Positions 55,888 to 64,000 of a stretch of DNA of 64,000 bases are shown here, one piece after another (position 1 is the first letter of the stretch; each line of letters opens with the position of its first letter). The stretch is from the NCBI GenBank assembly GCA_007644065.1, contig VJWN01000002.1, positions 1,947,831 through 2,011,830 on the forward strand. The letters run 5' to 3'. The notes beneath the pieces are model-generated. The model had not been told where the DNA came from and did not search any database. It saw only the letters and a program-made list of their open reading frames with translations. The stretch is from Margaritispora aquatica (Eukaryota > Ascomycota > Leotiomycetes > Helotiales > Discinellaceae). A program made the translations under genes and the position numbers.

Positions 55888-56849
55888 TATGCTGACATTT
55901 GAATGGCACACACTCAAGTTTAGACGCTCGCAGATCTGAAGAATGGTTTCAACACAGTAATGAACGTAGGAAAGAAGTGCGAGATCAAAAGATATCTACG
56001 AATGGAAGAATTGAGGGATTGCGAACGTCGCATAATTGTCTATATTTCTGGCATCTGCAGCCTTGGAGGATACGAGATTCATCCTAAACGAGCTTAGCGG
56101 GAACCCTTACTTTAAAAATAGTTCAACCGAGGAACTTTCCTATTTGGGTTGTGTCAACATCTCGAATATCACAACCAAACTACCAAACTATCAAACTATC
56201 AAACTATCAAACTATCAAACTATCAAACTACCAAACTACCAAACTACTCAGTGGTTATTCGTGTTTCATCAAGTAATGATCTCACCAGGCGAAACTTGCA
56301 ATAGTTTCTTTACTTCAACCATTTTCTGTTACCTATCCACAAGCGACGTCTGTTTGATAGTGCCTTTAGGTTTGAGTGAATCAATAAACTTCAGAAGAAT
56401 TTTAGAAATTGGGAGTGCATTTATCACTTTCTTCTCTCTCAGGACGTGGAAAGTTTCTCGATATCTTTCTACATGTATTATTTGGCACATCAAATCTACC
56501 AATCTATCTTGTCTAGCGAAAATACATTGCATTACCATGGAATTACAAAGGTCTTTAACCTCGCTTAGTTGTTTAAACCTGTCTTTTCTGCTTCAGGGAT
56601 ATCGAACGATGGTGAAAACTATCCGGTACTTGATGATTTCAATCCTACCAAAGTTCCAGTCTACTTAGGTAAACTAGAAGCTTGTCTTAACCCAAATTGG
56701 TTTGGGGGTACTTGAAAGCTATCACGTGTGCGGATCAACGGTGAGGGGTCTATTACTTGGGTATTTGTCGTCATTGGCAACTTTCTTCATGAAAAACTGT
56801 CTTGTTATTACCTGTGTCTCAAACTCAGACCTGCCTTTCCAAATTCAAC
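55888..56849. other. Divergent intergenic region, 1 kb, with octamer satellite
   Basis: Between GUP1 (minus) and the glutathione transferase gene (plus). Holds the octamer satellite at 56176-56247. No gene seen; the long plus-strand frame over the satellite (56036-56668) is a repeat by-product. Confidence 0.6.
56176..56247. repeat. Octamer microsatellite (CAAACTAT/C)9
   Basis: Nine direct copies of an 8-bp unit, CAAACTAC or CAAACTAT, without spacers. The outer copies carry C and the five inner ones T at the last position. Confidence 0.95.
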
Positions 56850-57488
56850 ATGCTGCAACTCATCAGTGCCACTCCATCACCATACGCGAGAAAGGTTCGC
56901 ATCACCTTAGCAGAGAAAGAGATTCCGTTTGAACTTATTACCGAGGTACCATGGGATAGCACGACCCAAACACCGAAGCACAACCCCCTTGAGAAACTTC
57001 CCGTTCTCATCTTTGATGATGGGACCTCCGTTTACGAATCTCACTACATCCTAGAGTATATCGAAGCCAAGTTTCCCGGAAAGAAGCCAATGCTTTCTGA
57101 GGACATCGATGAGAGGCTGTTTGCAAAGAAAGTAGAGGTTGTTGTAGATGGAATGTGCGATGCGTTGGTTTTGATGTTCTTTGAAAGGCAGCGTGCGGAG
57201 GGCAGTCAAAGCAAAGAGTGGAAAGCTCGCCAGATGAGAAAGGTTGATGGTGGCTTCAAAGCTCTCGCCGAGTGGGTTGGAGACAAGGAGTTCATGGTTG
57301 GAGGAACTTTTGGACTTGCTGATGTTGCTGTTGGGAGTGTATGTGGCTATGTGGATGTCAGACTTGCTGAGCATCCTTGGAGGTCAAGACACCCAAATCT
57401 GGGGAAGTACGTTGACAGGTTGAACCAAAGACAATCATTTAAGGATACTGTCCCTGTCCCTCAGAAAATAAACGATAAGATCGTTTGA
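56850..57488 (+). CDS. Glutathione S-transferase (GstA-like)
   Basis: Intronless, 212 residues. The thioredoxin-like N-terminal domain has SATPSPYARKVRITLAEKEIP at 6-26, the KLPVLIFDDGTSVYESHYILEYI block with the cis-Pro after Leu and the glutathione-binding Glu-Ser, then an all-alpha C-terminal domain containing FGLADVAVGS, the N-capping box of GSTs. The catalytic position (Ser8/Ser10 region) fits Ser-type or Cys-lacking GSTs. Start chosen at 56850 (MLQLISATPSPYAR) because the domain begins there; an upstream in-frame start adds residues that do not fit. Cytosolic detoxification is likely. Confidence 0.9.
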   Translation: MLQLISATPSPYARKVRITLAEKEIPFELITEVPWDSTTQTPKHNPLEKLPVLIFDDGTSVYESHYILEYIEAKFPGKKPMLSEDIDERLFAKKVEVVVDGMCDALVLMFFERQRAEGSQSKEWKARQMRKVDGGFKALAEWVGDKEFMVGGTFGLADVAVGSVCGYVDVRLAEHPWRSRHPNLGKYVDRLNQRQSFKDTVPVPQKINDKIV

Positions 57489-58438
57489 GGAACCCAAGGG
57501 CGTTGACAGTTGAAGGTAACAATATTGTAGGGCAGACCAAACGTATTTTCGTCGAAGCTCCTACACTTCAATCACTTTAATCACCCCATTTTGAGTGTTT
57601 TCAAAGACCCTTGGTTAGAACCCAAATAATTTTTAGATCAAGATGACAGCTGCAAGATTTTGAGGTTCGTACTCGGGTGGCTGATGCAAGTCATGTATCT
57701 CTTATGGTCGCTGAAATTTTTCGACAATATCGAAAATCTTGCATGGCGAAGAACCTCGACCGAGTTTCTCGCTACTGTAATTTTCGCGAAACACGCAGAG
57801 TTGGAGTTCTATTGTTCTCTAGTATAATTTCTATAATGAAACAATTTAGAGTGTTCGCTTGCTAGATTTATCACCTCTTCATCAACCTTTCAAAAATACA
57901 ATATTTCTCTAATTGGGTTCACTGAGCTCCAGCTCTTTCACATTTTCCCTTGTTCATAATCTCATTGTTCTTTCCTGCTGTTGTCATTATTTTCCAGTAT
58001 TTCAGGGAATGTTTTCAAGATCTTACAACTGACACAATATTCTTTAAGAAACAAACAGACACCCTGGCTTGTTTCCATCACAAAGAACATACCACAATAA
58101 GCCTGGCAATTTCTATTGTTCTCTTTGTGTTAATGACCAGATATCGGGAGATAATCCTATAGCCTCTATACTTGTTACCATCTTGTATTTAGTAGTTCTT
58201 CTTAAAGTTAGCATCAATATTTCTCGTCTGTACTTTTATATTTTAACTCAGAACAACATTTACTTCTGTTCCCGCTAAAGAAGAATAACTCGTTTCACCT
58301 AATATAAAAGGAACTCTTAAACAACCTGGAGAAGACCATCTTCGATTATTGAATCTCAAGTACCCGCTAAACTTTCAGTAAAACTCAGAAGCAGGACTTC
58401 TGTCACCACCAAAGTCCAAACCAAAACCACCCAACATT
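57489..58438. other. Intergenic, 0.95 kb
   Basis: AT-rich downstream of the glutathione transferase gene, then the leader of the disordered protein gene. No gene, RNA or repeat of note. Confidence 0.6.
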
Positions 58439-59551
58439 ATGGTTTTCGAAAAGATCAAGCGTGTCTTTTCACGAACTTTCTCTCGAGGAAGAGAGAACTC
58501 CGACGAATCAGGGGCTTCACGCCCGTCTACGAGTCGTACTCACACTGCACCCACGAGAAGCTCATCCCATCAACCTGTCCGTCCATCGACCAGCAGTCAT
58601 TCTGCTACCCGCATGAACTCGACGCGCCTCCCTCCACGTCCATCCACGAGTCAATACCAAGTTAACCCTATCACAGACTCCCGATTTCGTGAAGTCTTCA
58701 GTCCCAATCTCAGTCCAGAGCCAGAACCGCAAAGCGCTCGCTTAGACGGCCCTCCTGACCTCGACTGGATTACTGCGAGGGAACGCGAGGAGGGAGTTGG
58801 CGCCACGCTGGACGGTCCCATGGATGATTACAATGCGTTCGACCTACCACCGCGTGAAGATTCTGAGGACTATTCATTTGGAACACACCAAGCTGTCTAT
58901 GGGAACCAACCCTTTGCTGCATCGCCAGCTATTGTCCACACGAGACCTCAGCGTCCACGTCGGACATCCCAGGCTGGGATTCTAGATCGTGATGTCGCAC
59001 GCGTCGCTGCAATATCCACGCCTCAATCTCCACACCAGTTCCCCAAGCGGAGCAATCCCGAGCCCAGAGTTGTGAGAACCATCAATCGCAGAGGTCCCCC
59101 ACCTCCAGGACAAGCACTCGCCAGGTACAATGAACGCGTTAGGGAAGCTGCACAGCAATCACCACCACCACCACCACCAAATCCAACGTTTGGATTTGGC
59201 TACGACGAGGAGGACATCTATTCTGCTTCTCCACCGTCGAGATCCGATCCCATGAGCCGCCAACTTAGCCGAGGTCGTTCTCGTGAGCCTAGACGCACTC
59301 CGTCTCGACCCCGCGAGAACGAGTTCGGCGGAGAAGCTCCCGCTTCGCCCCTCAGCCGCTCAAATACCATTAGGCAAAGTAGCACGCACCGTCCACGACC
59401 ACGCCCTGATTACACAACTCAACCTAGACGAGGATCTCTAGTATCCTCGTTGTCATCGCGGTCGTCGTCGCTTTCTCCACCACCTGCTCCTCGCGGTGGT
59501 GTTTTGAAGGGGAAGCGGGCGAGGGATGATTATGATAGATTCTTCGGCTAG
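58439..59551 (+). CDS. Ser/Pro/Arg-rich disordered protein
   Basis: Intronless, 370 residues. The N-terminus (MVFEKIKRVFSRTFSRGRE) is an amphipathic basic helix, possibly membrane- or partner-binding. The rest is disordered and repetitive in composition: RPSTS and RPPP motifs, an octa-proline-type stretch (SPPPPPPNP), repeated SRSR/RGRSREPRRTP, and a closing KRARDDYDRFFG. Many RxxS and SP sites suggest phosphorylation. No domain is recognised, and I do not assign a function. The ATG follows an ACATT context and no in-frame start lies upstream. Confidence 0.75.
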   Translation: MVFEKIKRVFSRTFSRGRENSDESGASRPSTSRTHTAPTRSSSHQPVRPSTSSHSATRMNSTRLPPRPSTSQYQVNPITDSRFREVFSPNLSPEPEPQSARLDGPPDLDWITAREREEGVGATLDGPMDDYNAFDLPPREDSEDYSFGTHQAVYGNQPFAASPAIVHTRPQRPRRTSQAGILDRDVARVAAISTPQSPHQFPKRSNPEPRVVRTINRRGPPPPGQALARYNERVREAAQQSPPPPPPNPTFGFGYDEEDIYSASPPSRSDPMSRQLSRGRSREPRRTPSRPRENEFGGEAPASPLSRSNTIRQSSTHRPRPRPDYTTQPRRGSLVSSLSSRSSSLSPPPAPRGGVLKGKRARDDYDRFFG

Positions 59552-61408
59552 TTGAATCAAGCTTAGCAGTTAGAGAGGAGGAGGGGAGATGAAAGGTGGT
59601 CACATATAAAATAAAAACGGTGAGTGGACTAACTCTCTTGCTAGTAGATAAGAGATGACAGTTCATGTCGAATCCCTTTCATTGAGTAGACCTGGGTTTT
59701 CTGATAAACAAACCATCTTTCGAAGATGAACAAACAATAATAATAGAAAATTTGATCTACTTAACTTCATGACCAGAAGATGCCTTCAGTGAGACCTTGA
59801 AAGTGAATTCCACCTCCCCCTGCCCCTTCCTTCCCAATCCTTGCAGAATAATAGAGTATCTCAGCAAAACCATATCGTTATATTCACAAATATAGCATTC
59901 GTTCAACTAAATCAGTGACCACAATTTATTCGTAGTGAAATCTGAAGAGTGGCGCTCAACATTCTTACTCCCCAGTTTGAGAAGAAAAATAGGTTAAGCT
60001 AGCAAGATCTGACATACGCGACTCAGAAATATTCACAATATCTGAAATACCATCATACTCTCAATCAGCTTTCAATGTAATAATCCAATCTCACCTCACA
60101 TTTTCTCTTCCTCACTTCTTACCAACTCAAGCTACCAGTATTCTCCGTGCTCATGTAACAGTATATAAATCTTCGAGATTATCAAAAGTTTCAACCCCCA
60201 CCACCATTTTCGAAGAAGAGGCCGTTGGACAAACGACCTGTCATATCTCAGTGGGAAACTGCAAATACTCTGTTTCAAGTGTTTTTTATATTGCGTGTTG
60301 CTTATGTAGAAAGTATTGCAGATATGCTCTACGGGAGATGTCGTTTCGTAATAATGAGTGGAAATTATGGCACAAGCATAGCAATGGCAGGTTGTTGATA
60401 GCGAAAAGACAAATTGACAGTGAACATTTAATGCTCATCATGACAACAACCCGAACTGATCAGCTCGTCCCATTCTGTTACAAGTTGTCGAGAAGACAAA
60501 TCCACAAGAAAAACAGTGTAGAGGGACAAAAAGTATAATCATGACATCCCGTCTTAAATCAGATGTTAGCATGGAGCGTAGGATCAGAAATACTCCCGTT
60601 TTTGCAGTGCATGGGAGTGTAAATACATACATAGAGTGATCTAGCTAGTGTGAGAAAGCACGCTGAAATACTTAGCAAGTTAATGCTCAAGTTCGGTGAC
60701 GATTCTCTTGCAATAGGATTCCTTGAGGAGTATGACTGAAAACTCAAGTTGGGGTTACGGGGCAGTATGGCTCGCTTGACAGTAAAGTAGGTAGAATAGC
60801 AGCGAACAACGCAAGAAAAATATCTTTCTTCATGAATAGATTTAAATTAAAAACTTTTGATCAAACAAGCAAGAAAACAGCCACCATCTATTGTCCTTCC
60901 ACTGTCGAACCTTTGTCCAAATTCATTCAACCTCAAGTCAAGCATCAGAACACCACAGCCACCTCGCTAACAACCCTCAACCAACCTCAAATCAACACAA
61001 GCACAAAACAAAACACCTTCACTGCTCTCAACTTAGCCATAAGAACAGTGTATGAACAACACCATCCTCACTCTCACTAACCTTAACAAGATTAGCTCTA
61101 CTCACTACAGAACCACAACAACACAACGTCCAAAACATAGAACAAGAGCATTATGAGGACTATAAAATTTCCCATCTCACTCCTCAAAATGGAACCGCAT
61201 CCCGCAAAAGTTCTCGCAACTCAACGACTGGATCCAACTAAACTCATCTCCAAAGATAAGCAACGCACGGAAACCAGAACCAGAACCAGAACTAGAACCA
61301 AAGCCAGATCCCAAAGCCAAGAAAACCGATCAAGGAATCGAATTATGCGATCCAAGTGATAATTCGCACTCCAACGCAACCACCAGCACCACCCTTACTC
61401 CCACCACG
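59552..61408. other. Intergenic, 1.9 kb
   Basis: No supported gene. A plus-strand frame at 61153-61359 starts with an ATG and ends 50 bp before the next gene; it carries TRTRTRT from an accaga-type repeat (about 61271-61300) and may be an upstream ORF in that gene's leader. Another at 60832-61080 has no support. Confidence 0.5.
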
Positions 61409-62345
61409 ATGCTCGAGAACCTCAAAGAACTCACCCGGGAGCTCACCCGGGAGGTCTCCCAGAAGCTCTCCCGCAAGCCAACAGGAAACAAGCAGAAGCG
61501 CGCACCCTCGCCCACGCCCTCGCACGATTCCCTCGCCGAGCAGCTGCCCACGCTGTACGGGCCGGTCCGTGGCCACGCGCTTTTCGCAGATGCCCGGGGC
61601 TTTCACGCACGCGCACGAGGACGGGGAGGCCGTCACGCGGTCACGGAATCCGCTGCCCGTGGGGCGGCGCCAGGGCACGTGGCAGCGCAACAAGTATCAT
61701 CCTCGTGCGCGGGTTGTGCCTCTGAAGGGGAGCGAGGGCGAAGTGGGCGCTGGAGGGATGGGAGCGCAGAGCCATGGTCATTGTCATGGGCATGTCCAAG
61801 GAGGAGGAGGAGGAGAAGGAGCCATGGGCAATATGTCGTGTACTTGCGCCGAGTGCCATGGAAAACGCACTCGACGTAAGCCGGCGTCGCCGGTCCCTAG
61901 TCAGAAGGGATACGCGCCGATCTATGAGGAAAGAGGAATTGAGGAGGAGGACGAGGAGGAGGAGGAGCCAAGTATGGGGCGATCCGATTCTCCCATGCCT
62001 CTTCAGGCGCGATTCTATGATGATGATGAGGAGGACGATATGGCGCCGTTGCTTCCATGCGATCGGTCCATCCCTCGCATTCCATCTCAATCGCGGCCTC
62101 AAAGCCAGCGTGTAGGAGGAGAATCATCCAGCGTCTCTGCTGGGCCGGTTCATCCGCAGGCTTACTCTTACTTCCCGGCCCCTCACCCTAGTCAATCGGG
62201 ATCTCAGTCCCAGCATGGTGGTGGAGGTGTTGGAAAAGCAGGTGAGTCTTCTACCCACCGCACTCCCTCCTACTACGATGAGGACGAGGATGAGGAAGCT
62301 CGTCGCGAGGAGAAGCGCCGATACCGTGAGTATCGCGAGCACTAG
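61409..62345 (+). CDS. Disordered protein gene with an apparent frameshift
   Basis: Two frames look coding. From the ATG at 61409 the product starts MLENLKELTRELTREVSQK and continues through SHDSLAEQLPTLYGPV and HALFADA. Around 61590-61625 the sense moves to the +1 frame (AHEDGEAVTRSRNPLPVGRRQ), which runs on to the stop at 62345 through acidic and Ser-rich segments and ends ARREEKRRYREYREH. The first frame turns into a low-complexity Arg/Gly run. The second frame has no ATG upstream of the switch. One base too many or too few would explain this; a sequencing error in this GC-rich stretch, a real mutation or an unseen intron are all possible. No domain recognised. Confidence 0.55.
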
Positions 62346-63299
62346 GCGGTGAGTTGATGTGTCCCTTTTCACTTTCCTTCATTTTCCTTCCTCTCCTCTT
62401 CACTCCTCTTTTCTCACCACCATCAAGGAAAATCCATGAGAAGCCGAAGAAAATAGGCTTTCTCTGGATGATAGATACATGGATAGATTGCTCACCTCTA
62501 GATTTCTTTGCTATTTACCGGAATGGGAGTAACTTTGGGAATTGTAGTTTTTGAGATTGGAGTTTTTTTGACATAGACATAGGAAAATACCAAAAAAAGA
62601 AGAAAACAGAAAAAAGAAAATGCAACTGGATTGCTTAAAAAAAAAGTTAACTCTCGCCTTGCCCTTGCTGTATGAATGAATGAACAGACTTGTGGTTGAA
62701 ATCGTGATCGTGATCGTGACATTGACTTCAAAATAAATACCACCATGTCTATTGCAATGCAAAAAAATGCGCTCTCTGAGAGAGCTTCCATTACATGCTG
62801 TAGGATTCAAAAAACACAGAAAAGAAAAGAGAAAGCTACCATATCCTACATGTTCAATAAAGTCGACTTTCCTTTATTGATGCTACAATCTAGCACAAGA
62901 TAATTCGATGCCACCTGACAAGAGATAGACGGGCAAAACAATTAATGCTAATAGGGGAAAGGACACAGTAGATAGCATTGACCAACAGCGAAATCGTCAA
63001 GATCGTAAGTCAAGCTGAACATCGACAGACAAAGGCGAACGTGAACTAGGGTATTCGAACAAAGAATCGACACTCACTAACGCTTATATTGTTGTTCGGC
63101 TTCTCCATGAGCAAGAATTCCTAGCCAAGACAATACTATTGATTCTTTACCTGCCACCATCCAAACAAATCTGTGATATTTCTTCAGCTAACGCCATAGT
63201 CATGCAATCATTCGCTCAAAATACTTCACCAAACATTAACGCCTCCCCATCCACCCTCATGCATCCCGCATAGTTCCAAAAACGTACACAATGACCTCG
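62346..63299. other. Intergenic between convergent genes, 1 kb
   Basis: 3' flanks of the disordered protein gene (plus) and RAD50 (minus). A-rich and T-rich low-complexity stretches at about 62590-62645. No gene seen. Confidence 0.6.
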
Positions 63300-64000
63300 T
63301 TACATCATATCCGAAAGAGGCATCTTCTCAATCACACTCTTTTGCTCGGCATTTCTGGAGACTCGGAAGTATGTCTCACTGAACTCTGAACACTTCATCT
63401 CGCGCAAAAATTCCTCGTCGTGGGTGATGATGATCAACTGGAAGTTCGACTGGTGCTTCCGACTCTTGATGATCATGTTCAATGACTGGGCGAGAGCTTT
63501 GATATTATCTCTGTCAAGATTGGTCGTGGGCTCATCAAGAGCAATGACCTGGAAAATTAGCAAATACCTCTTAAAATGATCATGAACTTACTCCGCAGTT
63601 GACACCAAAACACTCGGCAAGAGCCAATCGAATGATAATACTAGCCAACACTCTCTGGCCAGCACTGCATCGACCACGCATGTCCATCTCAGTATCCTGT
63701 TTGACCATGACGACACGATAGTTATAATTCTTGTTCGCTGTTACATTTTCGCTCTCGGAACGAATCATGATCGTATCAACATCAGTACCTTGATAAGTGC
63801 TACGCCAGAGCTCACCAGCAATAGAATTGATTTCTTCCATCTTGATGCTGTGATATTTCATGATGGCGTTGTCCAGGGCTACTTTGCACTTTGCCATATC
63901 TTCGATCGCAGCTTTTGTTGTTTCAACTTTGACATGCGTCTCTCGGTATTTCTGACTGGCGTCTACGTAATCGGTTTTCCATTCCTCCATCTTCTCCATA
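63300..64000 (-). CDS. RAD50: DNA repair ATPase Rad50, C-terminal part (5' end outside window)
   Basis: Two visible exons, 64000-63592 and 63548-63300, with a 43-nt intron (63591-63549). Rad50 is the SMC-like ATPase of the Mre11-Rad50-Nbs1/Xrs2 complex, which detects and processes DNA double-strand breaks in the nucleus. Visible parts: the end of the coiled coil ([20 protein letters not shown]), the region [26 protein letters not shown], the ABC signature [22 protein letters not shown], the Walker B with D-loop [12 protein letters not shown] formed across the splice, and the switch His in [11 protein letters not shown]. The C-terminus is complete; the N-terminal ATPase half and zinc hook lie beyond the window. 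Confidence 0.97.

Noticed and set aside
56176..56247. Possible CRISPR-like array
   Set aside because: Contiguous 8-bp units with no spacers in a fungal genome: a microsatellite.
56036..56668. 210-codon plus-strand ORF
   Set aside because: Kept open by the octamer repeat and AT-rich flanks; no motifs, no ATG context or splice support.
6886..56729. Frequent CACGTG(A) sites in intergenic DNA
   Set aside because: About a dozen 6-bp matches in 64 kb is near the chance rate; only the close pair of 8-bp palindromes at 10974-10997 was kept.

Overview
The window is nuclear DNA of a filamentous ascomycete fungus. Evidence: short introns (about 45-140 nt, one of 286 nt) with GTAAGT-like donors and CTGAC/CTAAC branch sites; a HET-domain gene; a hydrolase-NACHT-ankyrin (NLR-like) gene; an AA9 lytic polysaccharide monooxygenase (LPMO); a Zn2Cys6 transcription factor; and a lone 5S rRNA gene outside any rDNA array. 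A Leotiomycete such as a Helotialean plant-associated or saprotrophic species is my guess only. All gene models were built by hand: exons were joined at GT-AG sites so that frame and family motifs are preserved.

Layout. 1-4.8 kb: an AA9 LPMO gene (minus) whose product carries a Ser/Thr-rich, repeat-filled tail of more than 1,300 residues running off the window. 5.9-15 kb: BTB-like protein, medium-chain reductase, remnant of an AAA+ ATPase, Zn2Cys6 regulator, an atypical SDR and an extended-SDR/NmrA-like protein. 15.7-23.8 kb: a defence-like block with a hydrolase-NACHT-ankyrin protein, a two-TM protein of unknown function, an AT-rich probable repeat relic, and an ankyrin gene broken by an exact 16-bp duplication. 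24.4 kb: 5S rRNA. 24.9-31.2 kb: M28 glutamate-carboxypeptidase-like peptidase and an MFS transporter. 32-43 kb: acidic protein, HET protein, membrane-anchored fucose-lectin-like protein, small protein, RING-like protein and a fatty acyl-CoA reductase-like enzyme. 44-49.3 kb: gene-poor, with fragmentary coding signal. 49.3-52 kb: a type I membrane protein with a duplicated ectodomain and a small secreted protein. 53.8-64 kb: GUP1 (MBOAT), a glutathione S-transferase, two disordered proteins (one with an apparent frameshift) and the 3' end of RAD50.

Housekeeping genes (RAD50, GUP1, M28 peptidase, MFS, 5S) are interleaved with accessory genes (HET, NLR-like, lectin, LPMO, secreted protein). No biosynthetic cluster is complete: the regulator, SDRs and reductases lie near each other, but no core synthase is present. 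The most noteworthy items are the giant-tailed LPMO, the NLR-like protein with Cys at its nucleophile elbow and two base-identical ankyrin repeats, and the 16-bp duplication that disrupts the second ankyrin gene.
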